This document shows positions 11,124-19,536 of a stretch of 64,000 nucleotides of DNA, in pieces. The translations under genes and the position numbers were made by a program. Source of the DNA: Pseudomonas fluorescens (GTDB lineage: Bacteria > Pseudomonadota > Gammaproteobacteria > Pseudomonadales > Pseudomonadaceae); the NCBI RefSeq assembly GCF_002837185.1, contig NZ_KZ477996.1:106643-170642 (forward strand). Reading direction: 5' to 3'. The first letter of the stretch is position 1. Each line of letters starts with the position of its first letter. Under the pieces are notes generated by a model, which was not told where the DNA came from, searched no databases, and saw nothing but the letters and a program-made list of their open reading frames with translations.

Positions 11124-11142
11124 TTCATTTGTATTCATTTGT
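11124..11142. promoter_or_regulatory. Tandem TTCATTTGT repeats in the efflux/lipoprotein gap
   Basis: TTCATTTGT occurs twice with start points 10 bp apart, one helical turn. They lie in the 204-bp gap between the divergent RND operon and the small lipoprotein. Spacing and position fit a site for a response regulator or similar dimer, but no regulator is nearby and the assignment is a guess. Confidence 0.3.
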
Positions 11143-11215
11143 TCTACAAACGGCGGCTCTTCAAGCTTGTCAGCCATCGGACACGCTTTTTACTGATGCG
11201 CTTTGGAGCCCTGCC

Positions 11216-11626
11216 ATGTCACCGAAAACACTGTTGTTGATTCCCACTTTTGCGGCTGTTGTATTGTTGTCGGCGTGTGCCGGCCCGATACCCAAGGCCG
11301 ACCCGAGCCAGGCCTGGATCGGCTTGAAAGAAGAAGCACCGAATGACCTGTTGGCCGAGCGCCTCGACGGCAAGCGCGTGGATGACGGGCGCTACTTTGA
11401 AGTGAGCCCCGGGGACCATCGCCTGGACGTGACGTTGTTCGAGGAAGAGCCCGGCGACGATAACCAGCAGGACTGCCAGGGCCGGGTCGAGTACAAACAT
11501 TTCAAGGCGGGTGAGCATTACACCCTGGAGGAGTCGAGCCTGGGGACTACTGTGCGCGCAGCGCTCAAGGATGGGCACGGCAAGGAAGTCGCCGCCACCC
11601 AGGACTTCAATTGCATGCCCGGCTAG
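11216..11626 (+). CDS. Small lipoprotein (PA0061-like guess)
   Basis: Putative lipoprotein of 136 aa with signal MSPKTLLLIPTFAAVVLLSAC (lipobox LSAC). The mature part is acidic, with two distant Cys (DCQG and the C-terminal FNCMPG) that could form a disulphide. The start with GGAG upstream is preferred over a longer upstream extension that would bury the signal peptide. Function unknown. It ends 4 bp into the tail of the opposite-strand small membrane protein gene. Confidence 0.85.
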   Translation: MSPKTLLLIPTFAAVVLLSACAGPIPKADPSQAWIGLKEEAPNDLLAERLDGKRVDDGRYFEVSPGDHRLDVTLFEEEPGDDNQQDCQGRVEYKHFKAGEHYTLEESSLGTTVRAALKDGHGKEVAATQDFNCMPG

Positions 11627-11784
11627 GCATGGTGCGCCGTCGCCTTGCGCGGCTCGGCGGGCGCAGTGGGTTTGACATGGGGGGGATGATGCCGGCGAGT
11701 CACGCGCATGACCCCCCACAACATGGCGCCGGCCACCGCCAGCCAACCGCAGATCAACAGGAAAATCGTCGTTGCAAGGCTCAT
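11623..11784 (-). CDS. Small single-span membrane protein, 53 aa
   Basis: Starts MSLATTIFLLICGWLAVAGA and has one N-terminal membrane helix (about residues 4-26). A basic, His/Pro-rich tail follows, with RVTRRHHPPHVKP and a C-terminal HHA. GGGAGG lies 6 nt before the ATG, a strong ribosome-binding site that supports translation. The stop codon overlaps the end of the convergent lipoprotein gene by 3 bp. I do not recognise the family. The topology (short N-terminus, basic C-terminal tail) suggests an inner-membrane protein with its tail in the cytoplasm. Confidence 0.72.
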   Translation of the reverse strand: MSLATTIFLLICGWLAVAGAMLWGVMRVTRRHHPPHVKPTAPAEPRKATAHHA

Positions 11785-11995
11785 TCAGGCCTCCCTTCAC
11801 CCCGTCCGGGGTACACACAGTCTTCTCAATGGACAGTCTAGCTACCCGGCGGTTGCCTGCTATTGACCAATGGTCGTGTCCTTCCAACTTGTTTGCTCTA
11901 TGGCGAGCGCTTTATCGACACTTGAGGCTATACCCTTGCCCAAGAGCGTCCTATGATCGGGACCCTCACCGGCAGTTGATCAAGAGAGTCAAACA

Positions 11996-12658
11996 TTGCG
12001 CTTACGGTCGAACCTCAGAACATCCATCCTGCTGGCCTGTGCCTTGGGGCTGATGGCCTGTTCCAGCCAGCCGTCGAAACTTCCCGGCCTGCCGGAGCGG
12101 GTTGAACTCAATGGCGTCCCCACCTTTCGCAGCGAGGCTTATCAGAGCGCTCCTGCGGCACTGGCCAGCATGCTGTCGCAACAAGGCATTGTCATGACAC
12201 CGGGGCTGCTCGATAAGCCACTGCACCTGCCGGGCGCCGAGGCGGACCTTGAACGCAACATGCAAAAGCTGGCGCGTGAGTACGGGTTGATGGTGTATCC
12301 GCTGGATGAAAGGCTGACCGCGGTGCTGGCGCAGGTGGCGGCCGGTTATCCGGTGATGGCGCGCATCAACTCCAGTTTCTGGTCCGGCCCGCGTTACGTC
12401 GTGGTGGTGGGGTTCAATCAGCAGAAAAGCACGGTGCTCTTGCGTTCCGGCATGGAACGGCGATTGATGATGGGTTTCAGTGACTTTGAGTCGGCGTGGA
12501 AGAGCGCGGGTCATTGGGCGATCCTGACCCAGCGTCCAAGCCAGTTGCCGGCGAATGTGGACGCGCAGCGTTGGCGAGAGGCGGCGAATGCTACGGCTCA
12601 GGCCGGGCAGGAAGGGGCGGCGGCCCAGGCGCTCAAGGTCCTGGCGGAACGCAAGTAA
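11996..12658 (+). CDS. Lipoprotein with inactive C39-like (PA2778-type) peptidase fold
   Basis: 220 aa from a TTG start (AAGAGAG about 9 nt upstream; no ATG gives the signal peptide). The lipobox is LMAC (Cys22). The fold region resembles the PA2778-type C39 cysteine peptidases: EAYQSAPAALASML at 48-61 stands where that family has a YQCGPAALA-type motif, so the catalytic Cys is Ser and the Gly is Ala. Around 133-141, RYVVVVGFN replaces the usual His-containing WHYAVVVGYD, losing His and Asp. The active site is therefore gone and a scaffold or binding role is likely. A short Ala-rich helix ends the protein. Confidence 0.8.
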   Translation: MRLRSNLRTSILLACALGLMACSSQPSKLPGLPERVELNGVPTFRSEAYQSAPAALASMLSQQGIVMTPGLLDKPLHLPGAEADLERNMQKLAREYGLMVYPLDERLTAVLAQVAAGYPVMARINSSFWSGPRYVVVVGFNQQKSTVLLRSGMERRLMMGFSDFESAWKSAGHWAILTQRPSQLPANVDAQRWREAANATAQAGQEGAAAQALKVLAERK

Positions 12659-12663
12659 CAAAT

Positions 12664-12750
12664 GTGGGAGGGGGCTTGCCCCCGATGAGGGTGTGTCAGT
12701 AGAAGTATCTGTAACTGACCCACCGCTATCGGGAGCAAGCCCCCTCCCAC
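12664..12750. repeat. REPIN
   Basis: GTGGGAGGGGGCTTGCCCCCGAT and the inverted ATCGGGAGCAAGCCCCCTCCCAC are separated by about 41 bp. It fills most of the gap between the C39-like gene and pbpG, two convergent genes, where it may also end transcription. Confidence 0.92.
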
Positions 12751-12773
12751 CTTTAATTTGCGTTGTGAGTGAG

Positions 12774-13697
12774 TCAGCGACGCACTTCCGTCACACCCGC
12801 ACGGTTCTTCAGATTCTTGTCAGCCTTGTAGCGCAACGCCACATCCGGCACCGCGCCGCCCTTGCCGGTCTCGACCCAGCTGCGAATGCGGCTGGCATCG
12901 GCAAAGTGGGTGAACTTGCCAAAGGCATCCAGGATCACCAGCGACACCGGGCGGTTACCCATGCTCGTGACCAGCACCAGGCAATGCCCGGCCTGGTTGG
13001 TAAAGCCGGTCTTGGTCAGCTTGATGTCCCAGTTGGCACGATTGATCAGGTGATCGGTGTTGGAGAAACCCAGGGTGTAGTTGGGCTTGCGGAATGCCAC
13101 GGTCTTTTCCTTGGTGGTGCTCAACTGGCTCAACATCGGGAACTTGCGCGCATAGGCCAGCAACTTGCTCAGGTCGCGGGCGGTCGACACGTTATGGATC
13201 GACAGGCCTGTAGGCTCCACGTAATGGGTGCTGGTCATGCCCAGCGCCTTGGCCTTGGCGTTCATTGCCGCAATAAACGCCGCGTAGCCGCCCGGATAAT
13301 GGTGGGCCAGGCTCGCGGCGGCGCGGTTTTCCGAGGACATCAGTGCGATCAGCAGCATCTCCTTGCGCGGCATCTGGCTGCCGATCTTCACGCGCGAGAA
13401 CACCCCTTTCATCTCCGGCGTGTCGGTGATGTTGATGTCGATGTATTCATCCATGTTCTGCTTGGCTTCCAGCACGATCAGGCCGGTCATCAGCTTGCTC
13501 ACGGACGCGATGGGTACTACCACGTCGGGGTTGCTGGCATAGATAACTTTGTTGGTCTGCAAATCCACCAGCATGGCGCTGCCGGAGGCAATTTGCAGTT
13601 TGGAGGCGTCACGCGGGGCCAGGGTGGATTCGGCGGCGTGGGCGAACGTGCCTGTGAAAGCGAAAAACAGGCTGACAAGAGAAAGACGAATTTTCAC
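12774..13697 (-). CDS. pbpG: D-alanyl-D-alanine endopeptidase (PBP7)
   Basis: Periplasmic penicillin-binding protein of 307 aa that cuts D-Ala-meso-DAP cross-links in peptidoglycan. Seen: Sec signal peptide ending AHA, SVSK at 65-68 (catalytic Ser and Lys), SEN at 122-124 and KTG at 229-231, the three serine-peptidase S11 motifs in order. The length fits PbpG rather than the longer DacA carboxypeptidases, and there is no C-terminal amphipathic anchor. The ORF is monocistronic and convergent with the lipoprotein gene. Confidence 0.94.
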   Translation of the reverse strand: MKIRLSLVSLFFAFTGTFAHAAESTLAPRDASKLQIASGSAMLVDLQTNKVIYASNPDVVVPIASVSKLMTGLIVLEAKQNMDEYIDINITDTPEMKGVFSRVKIGSQMPRKEMLLIALMSSENRAAASLAHHYPGGYAAFIAAMNAKAKALGMTSTHYVEPTGLSIHNVSTARDLSKLLAYARKFPMLSQLSTTKEKTVAFRKPNYTLGFSNTDHLINRANWDIKLTKTGFTNQAGHCLVLVTSMGNRPVSLVILDAFGKFTHFADASRIRSWVETGKGGAVPDVALRYKADKNLKNRAGVTEVRR

Positions 13698-13859
13698 GCG
13701 GATGAACTCGCTAAAAAGTAAGGAAATACCGTTTGGAAACGGGTTTTATGAAAAATGACGTTACATTTTAGGAGTATGGATCAGAAGCTGTCGAATGTTC
13801 TTCCAGAACCAGACGAAAGTGCTTAAAAACTAAGAAAAAACAGTTTTTTTTCGGGCAAT

Positions 13860-13890
13860 AAAAAGCCCTGCGATAAGGCAGGGCTTTTTC
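13860..13890 (-). terminator. Rho-independent terminator after folD
   Basis: The GC stem AAAGCCCTGC/GCAGGGCTTT around GATAAG lies 15 bp beyond the folD stop. T/A runs flank both sides, so it can work in both directions. Confidence 0.85.
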
Positions 13891-13904
13891 AGTACGCCTG
13901 GTTA

Positions 13905-14759
13905 TTAGCTGTGCAACGTTTCCGCCGCATACAGCGTGTTCTCCAGCAGGCACGCCCGTGTCATCGGGCCTACACCGCCTGGAACCGGCGTGATCCAGCC
14001 GGCGCGGGGCAGGGCGGTGTCGTAAACCACATCACCCACCAGCTTGCCGTCGTCCTGGCGGTTGATGCCCACGTCAATGACGATGGCGCCTTCCTTGATC
14101 CATTCACCTTTGACCAGGCCCGGCTTGCCGGCGGCGACCACGACCAGGTCGGCGCGGCCAACGTGGCCGGCCAGGTCCTTGGTGAAGCGGTGGGTGACGG
14201 TCACGGTGCAGCCGGCCAGCAACAGTTCCATGGCCATCGGGCGACCGACGATATTCGACGCGCCCACCACGACTGCATCGAGACCGTACAGATCGACCCC
14301 GGTGCTTTCCAGCAACGTCATGATCCCTTTGGGTGTGCACGGGCGCAGCAGCGGGATACGCTGGGCCAGTCGGCCAACGTTATAAGGGTGGAAACCATCG
14401 ACGTCTTTGTCCGGGCGGATGCGTTCCAGCAGTTGGGAGGCGTCCAGGTGCTCGGGCAGCGGCAACTGGAGCAGGATGCCATCCATGTCCGGGTCATCGT
14501 TGAGGTTGTCAATCAGGTCGGTCAGGGCCTGTTGAGTGGTGTCCGAAGGCAAGTCGTAGGCTTTGGAGATAAAGCCCACCTCTTCACAGTCTTTACGCTT
14601 GTGCGAGACGTAAACCTGAGAGGCAGGATCGCTGCCGACCAGGATCACCGCGAGGCCAGGCGTGCGCAGGCCTTGCTGGCGACGCTCGGTGACGCGTTTG
14701 GCGATCTGCTGGCGCAGGCTGGCGGCGATTGATTTGCCGTCGATAAGTTGTGCAGTCAT
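13905..14759 (-). CDS. folD: Methylene-THF dehydrogenase / methenyl-THF cyclohydrolase
   Basis: Bifunctional cytosolic enzyme of one-carbon metabolism interconverting 5,10-methylene-, methenyl- and 10-formyl-tetrahydrofolate with NADP. The length of 284 aa is standard. Seen: Tyr50 and Lys54 in [13 protein letters not shown] (active site), [10 protein letters not shown] near 95-105, the NADP-binding [14 protein letters not shown] near 165-180, and the C-terminal [11 protein letters not shown]. It is divergent from the tRNA operon and ends in its own terminator. Confidence 0.97.
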   Translation of the reverse strand: MTAQLIDGKSIAASLRQQIAKRVTERRQQGLRTPGLAVILVGSDPASQVYVSHKRKDCEEVGFISKAYDLPSDTTQQALTDLIDNLNDDPDMDGILLQLPLPEHLDASQLLERIRPDKDVDGFHPYNVGRLAQRIPLLRPCTPKGIMTLLESTGVDLYGLDAVVVGASNIVGRPMAMELLLAGCTVTVTHRFTKDLAGHVGRADLVVVAAGKPGLVKGEWIKEGAIVIDVGINRQDDGKLVGDVVYDTALPRAGWITPVPGGVGPMTRACLLENTLYAAETLHS

Positions 14760-14891
14760 TACGCGTGATTAACCATCGAGAGGGGGAAGAAAAGTGCGCG
14801 CATTCTCGCACGCCAAGGCGCGAGGGCAAAGGCGCTTGGTCTGCAAATTGGCCTAACCCCTTAAATAAAATCAGTTTTTTTCAAAAAAGAT

Positions 14892-14920
14892 TTGACGGGT
14901 TTCAGGCCTCTCTATACTAT
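14892..14920 (+). promoter_or_regulatory. Sigma-70 promoter of the tRNA operon
   Basis: TTGACG (14892-14897) and TACTAT (14915-14920) are separated by exactly 17 bp. This predicts a start near 14928, about 105 nt before tRNA-Arg. It is the strongest promoter match upstream of the four tRNA genes. Confidence 0.8.
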
Positions 14921-15033
14921 TCGTCGCACTTGTCGGGCACAGCCTAGCACTGGTTAGAAAGTCGAGCAGAATTGTTGTACTGCAAGGCTGGAAACACTTA
15001 GTTTGTAATCCTCCAAGAGTACAGATTAATCAG

Positions 15034-15110
15034 GCGCCCGTAGCTCAGCTGGATAGAGCATCCGCCTTCTAAGCGGATGGTCGCAGGTTCGAGTCCTGCC
15101 GGGTGCGCCA
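15034..15110 (+). tRNA. tRNA-Arg (TCT)
   Basis: 77 nt with an intact cloverleaf: acceptor GCGCCCG pairs with CGGGTGC (one G-T), the anticodon stem TCCGC/GCGGA encloses loop CTTCTAA (anticodon TCT), the T arm contains GGTTCGAGTCC, and CCA is encoded. First gene of the operon. Confidence 0.97.
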
Positions 15111-15142
15111 TTAGGCAGCTTTGGCACAAGTAGCGCTATATG

Positions 15143-15218
15143 GTGGGCGTAGCTCAGTTGGTAGAGCACGGGATTGTGACTCCCGTTGTCGAGGGTTCGA
15201 TCCCCTTCGTCCACCCCA
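15143..15218 (+). tRNA. tRNA-His (GTG), copy 1
   Basis: 76 nt; anticodon loop TTGTGAC gives GTG, discriminator C73 with encoded CCA, and a genomic G at 15142 supplies the G-1 needed for His identity. A hairpin terminator-like element follows at 15226. Confidence 0.97.
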
Positions 15219-15225
15219 TATTTTG

Positions 15226-15256
15226 AAAGGCGCCAGATTAACCGTCTGGCGCCTTT
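15226..15256 (+). terminator. Hairpin after tRNA-His copy 1
   Basis: AAAGGCGCCAGA pairs with TCTGGCGCCTTT around TTAACCG, followed by only TTTG. It nearly matches the element after the second tRNA-His. Since tRNA-Leu follows, it is either leaky or a processing structure. Confidence 0.65.
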
Positions 15257-15274
15257 GCTTTAAGAGCTTCAAGC

Positions 15275-15359
15275 GCGGATGTGGTGGAATTGGTAGACAC
15301 ACTGGATTTAGGTTCCAGCGCCGCGAGGCGTAAGAGTTCGAGTCTCTTCATCCGCACCA
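15275..15359 (+). tRNA. tRNA-Leu (TAG)
   Basis: 85 nt with the long class II variable arm, anticodon stem CTGGA/TCCAG around TTTAGGT (anticodon TAG), T loop GTTCGAGTC, and encoded CCA. Acceptor GCGGATG/CATCCGC is perfect. Confidence 0.97.
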
Positions 15360-15436
15360 AATAAAACGTTGCTCGGCTGTCAGGCTGGGCAAGGTTCAAC
15401 AAAGAAGTAGTTTGGTTTCTTTGTTAACGCAATATG

Positions 15437-15512
15437 GTGGGCGTAGCTCAGTTGGTAGAGCACGGGATTGTGACTCCCGTTGTCGAGGGTTCGATCCCCT
15501 TCGTCCACCCCA
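15437..15512 (+). tRNA. tRNA-His (GTG), copy 2
   Basis: Identical in sequence to 15143-15218, including the G before position 1 and the following CATATT. It is the second half of a local duplication that also copied the hairpin. Confidence 0.97.
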
Positions 15513-15518
15513 TATTCG

Positions 15519-15554
15519 AAAGGCGCCAGATTTAACAGTCTGGCGCCTTTTTTG
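15519..15554 (+). terminator. Rho-independent terminator of the tRNA operon
   Basis: AAAGGCGCCAGA pairs with TCTGGCGCC followed by TTTTTTGG. The loop is TTAACAG or similar. The longer T-run than in the copy at 15226 makes this the real operon end. Confidence 0.85.
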
Positions 15555-15911
15555 GTTTTGGCGGTTCGATATTTCGGCGGTCGCAGGTAGTGGGCCCCAT
15601 CGGCAGCGCGTTTCGTCGTGTTTGTGTGTCTCGATGATGCCGTGTTGCCTGCTCGCGCCGTTCGCGGGGCGGGCCGTCAGGGAGATGAATGGCTGCTCGT
15701 TCTATATATAGAAGGGCGGCGCAGAGCCCTGGCGCAATTGGCTGTATTTGTCACCGGGGCGAGGTACTTCAGTGCCTTCGTACCGATAAATTGCCGGCTG
15801 TTTTCAGGTGTATTTTGAGTAGGGTGACTTCTTGAGTTTGACCCACTAGAATGCATGCCCTTGATTGGGGTCGGAAATGGCCGGCTAATGTCTGTGCAAC
15901 GAGGAATATCC
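15555..15911. other. Leader/promoter region of tig, no gene seen
   Basis: This 357-bp stretch holds no credible ORF. GTGACT and TAGAAT 17 bp apart (about 15825-15853) form a plausible sigma-70 promoter about 55 bp before the tig start. An AT block (CTATATATAGAAG near 15702) lies further up. Confidence 0.4.
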
Positions 15912-17222
15912 ATGCAAGTTTCTGTTGAAAATACTACTGCTCTCGAGCGCCGCCTGAGCATCACCGTGCCGGCAGAGCGTATTGAGACTGCGGTCAACAA
16001 GCGTCTGCAGCAGACTGCCCAGAAGGCCAAGATCGCTGGTTTCCGTCCAGGCAAGGTGCCGATGAGCGAAATCAAGCGTCGTTTTGGTGCCGATGCGCGC
16101 CAGGAAGCTGTAGGTGACGTGATCCAGGCTTCCTTCTACGAAGCCGTTGTCGAGCAGAAGCTGAACCCGGCTGGCTCGCCTTCGATCGAACCCAAGTCCC
16201 TGGAAGCTGGCAAGGACCTGGAATACGTTGCTACTTTCGAAGTGTTCCCCGAGTTTGAAGTGGCCGGTTTTGAAGGCATCGAAATCGAGCGCCTGAGCGC
16301 CGACGTCGCTGATTCGGACCTGGACAACATGCTGGAAATCCTGCGCAAGCAGAACACCCGTTTCGAAGTGGCCGACCGTGCCGCCCAGAACGAAGACCAG
16401 CTGAACATCGATTTCGTTGGCAAGGTTGACGGCGAAGTATTCGCTGGTGGCTCCGCCAAGGGTACTCAGCTGGTGCTGGGTTCCAACCGCATGATCCCGG
16501 GCTTCGAAGACGGCCTGGTTGGCGCCAAGGCCGGTGAAGAACGCGTTCTGAACCTGGAATTCCCTGCTGACTACCAGAACCTGGACCTGGCCGGCAAAGC
16601 CGCCGAGTTCACCGTGACCGTCAACAGCGTTTCCGAGCCTAAGCTGCCAGAGCTGAACGAAGAGTTCTTCGCTCAATTCGGCATCAAGGAAACCGGCATC
16701 GAAGGTTTCCGCACCGAAGTGCGCAAGAACATGGAGCGCGAGCTGCGCCAGGCCATCAAGTCCAAGGTCAAGAACCAGGTCATGGACGGTCTGCTGGCCG
16801 CCAACCCGATCGAAGTGCCCAAGGCCTTGCTGTCCAATGAAGTGGATCGCCTGCGCGTACAAGCTGTTCAGCAGTTTGGTGGCAACATCAAGCCTGACCA
16901 ACTGCCGGCCGAGCTGTTCGAAGAGCAAGCCAAGCGCCGTGTCGTGCTGGGCCTGATCGTGGCTGAAGTGGTCAAGCAGTTCGACCTCAAGCCGGACGAA
17001 GACCGTGTTCGCGAAATGATCCAGGAAATGGCGTCGGCCTACCAGGAGCCTGAGCAGGTCGTGGCTTGGTACTACAAGAACGACCAGCAACTGAACGAAG
17101 TACGTTCGGTTGTGCTGGAAGAACAAGTTGTGGATACTGTTCTGCAGAAGGCTAAGGTGACCGATAAAGCGGTCTCTTACGAAGAAGCAGTCAAACCGGC
17201 AGAAGCAGCACAAGCCGACTGA
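15912..17222 (+). CDS. tig: Trigger factor
   Basis: Ribosome-bound chaperone and prolyl isomerase, 436 aa. Seen: N-terminal ribosome-binding domain with the signature [17 protein letters not shown] (about residues 42-58), an FKBP-like PPIase domain (about 150-245, with [19 protein letters not shown]), and a helical C-terminal chaperone domain ending in an acidic Ala/Glu tail. The ATG at 15912 with CGAGGAATATCC is chosen over an upstream in-frame ATG that adds 19 non-conserved residues. It heads the tig-clpP-clpX-lon order typical of gamma-proteobacteria. Confidence 0.98.
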   Translation: MQVSVENTTALERRLSITVPAERIETAVNKRLQQTAQKAKIAGFRPGKVPMSEIKRRFGADARQEAVGDVIQASFYEAVVEQKLNPAGSPSIEPKSLEAGKDLEYVATFEVFPEFEVAGFEGIEIERLSADVADSDLDNMLEILRKQNTRFEVADRAAQNEDQLNIDFVGKVDGEVFAGGSAKGTQLVLGSNRMIPGFEDGLVGAKAGEERVLNLEFPADYQNLDLAGKAAEFTVTVNSVSEPKLPELNEEFFAQFGIKETGIEGFRTEVRKNMERELRQAIKSKVKNQVMDGLLAANPIEVPKALLSNEVDRLRVQAVQQFGGNIKPDQLPAELFEEQAKRRVVLGLIVAEVVKQFDLKPDEDRVREMIQEMASAYQEPEQVVAWYYKNDQQLNEVRSVVLEEQVVDTVLQKAKVTDKAVSYEEAVKPAEAAQAD

Positions 17223-17250
17223 TTGTCCAACTCGTTGGAAATTCAACCAT

Positions 17251-17280
17251 AAGCCAGCCTCGCGCTGGCTTATGCGTTTT
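17251..17280 (+). terminator. Weak hairpin after tig
   Basis: AAGCCAG pairs with CTGGCTT around CCTCGCG, followed by ATGCGTTTT. The poor T-run suggests partial termination or RNA processing between tig and clpP. Confidence 0.45.
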
Positions 17281-17313
17281 CAAGACATGACTATTTGGGA
17301 GTAACTGCAGAGC

Positions 17314-17949
17314 ATGTTCCGTAATTCCTATATTCAGCAGAACTCTGATATCCAGGCCGCAGGCGGCCTGGTCCCGATGGTTGTCGAGCAGTCCGCTCGT
17401 GGCGAACGCGCCTACGACATCTACTCGCGCCTGCTCAAGGAGCGAGTGATCTTTCTGGTCGGCCCGGTAGAGGACTACATGGCTAACCTGATCTGTGCGC
17501 AGCTGCTGTTCCTTGAAGCGGAAAACCCGGACAAGGACATCCATCTCTACATCAACTCGCCGGGCGGTTCGGTGACGGCGGGGATGTCGATCTACGACAC
17601 CATGCAGTTCATCAAGCCAAACGTATCGACTACCTGCATTGGCCAGGCCTGCAGCATGGGTGCCTTCCTGCTGACCGCCGGTGCCGAGGGCAAGCGTTAC
17701 TGCCTGCCGAACTCACGTGTGATGATTCACCAGCCACTGGGCGGGTTCCAGGGCCAGGCATCGGACATTGAAATCCATGCCAAGGAAATCCTCTTCATTC
17801 GTGAGCGCCTTAACACACTGATGGCCAAGCACAGCGGGCACACACTTGAAGAAATCGAGCGTGATACCAACCGTGATAATTTCATGAGTGCTGAAGCGGC
17901 CCGTGAATACGGGTTGATCGACGCCGTGATCGAAAAGCGCCCCGCTTAA
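17314..17949 (+). CDS. clpP: ATP-dependent Clp protease proteolytic subunit
   Basis: Self-compartmentalised serine protease, 211 aa, working with ClpX and ClpA. The triad is Ser114 ([10 protein letters not shown]), His139 ([10 protein letters not shown]) and Asp188 (DTNRDNF), spaced as in E. coli ClpP. A short propeptide is expected at the N-terminus. It lies 91 bp after tig and 112 bp before clpX. Confidence 0.98.
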   Translation: MFRNSYIQQNSDIQAAGGLVPMVVEQSARGERAYDIYSRLLKERVIFLVGPVEDYMANLICAQLLFLEAENPDKDIHLYINSPGGSVTAGMSIYDTMQFIKPNVSTTCIGQACSMGAFLLTAGAEGKRYCLPNSRVMIHQPLGGFQGQASDIEIHAKEILFIRERLNTLMAKHSGHTLEEIERDTNRDNFMSAEAAREYGLIDAVIEKRPA

Positions 17950-18061
17950 TATAAGCCGCTCAAAATAGGGCTGGTCGGCATGTCCGACCACTGGCGGGCT
18001 TGAAAAAGCCCGCATAAGCCTTCATCTTGTGTTGCAAGCCTATCGGATTTGGATCGAACGA

Positions 18062-19345
18062 ATGACTGACACCCGCAACGGCGAGGACAACGGCAAGCTG
18101 CTTTATTGCTCCTTCTGTGGCAAAAGCCAGCATGAAGTGCGCAAATTGATTGCCGGCCCCTCGGTGTTTATCTGCGACGAATGCGTCGACCTGTGCAATG
18201 ACATCATCCGCGAGGAGGTGCAGGAAGCCCAGGCCGAGAGCAGTGCGCACAAACTCCCATCGCCTAAAGAAATCAGCGGCATCCTTGACCAGTACGTCAT
18301 TGGTCAGGAGCGTGCAAAGAAGGTTCTGGCCGTAGCGGTGTACAACCACTACAAGCGCTTGAACCAGCGTGACAAGAAAGGCGACGAAGTCGAACTCGGC
18401 AAGAGTAATATCCTGCTGATCGGCCCAACAGGCTCGGGTAAGACCCTGCTTGCGGAAACCCTCGCTCGCCTGCTGAACGTTCCGTTCACCATCGCCGACG
18501 CCACCACCCTCACTGAGGCGGGTTATGTGGGCGAAGATGTCGAGAACATCATTCAGAAACTGCTGCAGAAGTGCGACTACGACGTAGAGAAGGCCCAGAT
18601 GGGTATTGTCTACATCGACGAGATCGACAAGATTTCGCGCAAGTCGGACAATCCGTCGATCACTCGGGATGTTTCCGGTGAAGGCGTACAGCAGGCCCTG
18701 TTGAAGCTGATCGAAGGCACGGTCGCTTCGGTACCGCCCCAGGGTGGCCGCAAGCACCCGCAGCAGGAATTCCTGCAGGTCGATACGCGCAACATCCTGT
18801 TTATCTGTGGCGGTGCGTTCTCCGGGCTTGAAAAGGTCATCCAGCAGCGTTCCACCCGTGGCGGTATCGGTTTCGGCGCTGAAGTGCGCAGCAAGGAAGA
18901 AGGCAAGAAGGTGGGCGAGTCCCTGCGTGAAGTCGAACCTGACGATCTGGTCAAGTTCGGTCTGATCCCGGAATTCGTCGGTCGTCTGCCGGTCCTGGCG
19001 ACGCTGGACGAGCTTGATGAGGCTGCGTTGATTCAGATCCTCACCGAGCCGAAAAACGCCCTGACCAAGCAGTACGCCAAGCTGTTCGAGATGGAAGGTG
19101 TGGACCTCGAGTTCCGTACCGATGCGCTCAAATCAGTGGCCAAGCGCGCACTGGAGCGCAAGACCGGTGCACGTGGTCTGCGCTCGATCCTCGAAGGCGT
19201 GTTGCTCGACACCATGTACGAAATCCCCTCGCAGTCCGAGGTGAGTAAAGTGGTGATCGACGAAAGCGTTATCGAAGGCAAGTCCAAGCCACTGTATATC
19301 TATGAAAACAGTGAGCCGGCTGCCAAGGCTGCACCTGACGCGTAA
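18062..19345 (+). CDS. clpX: Clp protease ATP-binding subunit ClpX
   Basis: AAA+ unfoldase of 427 aa delivering substrates to ClpP. Seen: an N-terminal zinc-binding domain with Cys16, Cys19, Cys38 and Cys41, Walker A GPTGSGKT near 121-128, the pore loop within GYVGEDVE, Walker [10 protein letters not shown] near 181-189, and sensor-2 GARGLRSI. The start at 18062 gives the usual length; an upstream in-frame start adds 11 residues unlike the family. A strong terminator follows. Confidence 0.98.
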   Translation: MTDTRNGEDNGKLLYCSFCGKSQHEVRKLIAGPSVFICDECVDLCNDIIREEVQEAQAESSAHKLPSPKEISGILDQYVIGQERAKKVLAVAVYNHYKRLNQRDKKGDEVELGKSNILLIGPTGSGKTLLAETLARLLNVPFTIADATTLTEAGYVGEDVENIIQKLLQKCDYDVEKAQMGIVYIDEIDKISRKSDNPSITRDVSGEGVQQALLKLIEGTVASVPPQGGRKHPQQEFLQVDTRNILFICGGAFSGLEKVIQQRSTRGGIGFGAEVRSKEEGKKVGESLREVEPDDLVKFGLIPEFVGRLPVLATLDELDEAALIQILTEPKNALTKQYAKLFEMEGVDLEFRTDALKSVAKRALERKTGARGLRSILEGVLLDTMYEIPSQSEVSKVVIDESVIEGKSKPLYIYENSEPAAKAAPDA

Positions 19346-19369
19346 GCGTCTTTGCAGTGGCGGTACAAG

Positions 19370-19401
19370 CAAGGGGCCTTTTTGGGGCCCCTTGTTTTTT
19401 T
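19370..19401 (+). terminator. Rho-independent terminator after clpX
   Basis: CAAGGGGCC pairs with GGCCCCTTG, followed by TTTTTTT. It separates clpX from lon, agreeing with lon having its own heat-shock promoter. Confidence 0.93.
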
Positions 19402-19466
19402 GGGGTATTTTTGCAGGACGGCTGATTAAATCGCGTTTATTCATGCGTTTAAGTGCTGGCATTGAG

Positions 19467-19495
19467 CTTGTTTTTTTTGCATGCAACCCCCATCT
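19467..19495 (+). promoter_or_regulatory. Sigma-32 heat-shock promoter of lon
   Basis: A -35-like CTTGTTT (19467-19473), a 14-bp spacer and CCCCATCT (19488-19495), which matches the sigma-32 -10 CCCCATNT fully. The predicted start lies about 35 nt before the lon ATG. This fits the known heat-shock control of lon. Confidence 0.8.
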
Positions 19496-19536
19496 TGGTT
19501 TCAAGCTTATTTTTCAACTGTCATAGAGGCGAAATC

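Noticed and set aside
15143..15554. Repeated tRNA-His as attachment sites of an excised element
   Set aside because: The DNA between the copies is only a terminator and tRNA-Leu. A local tandem duplication explains it better.
17994..18013. GCGGGCTTTGAAAAAGCCCGC-like hairpin between clpP and clpX as terminator
   Set aside because: No T-run follows on the coding strand, and clpP-clpX are usually cotranscribed. Possibly an RNA-processing hairpin; too weak to list.
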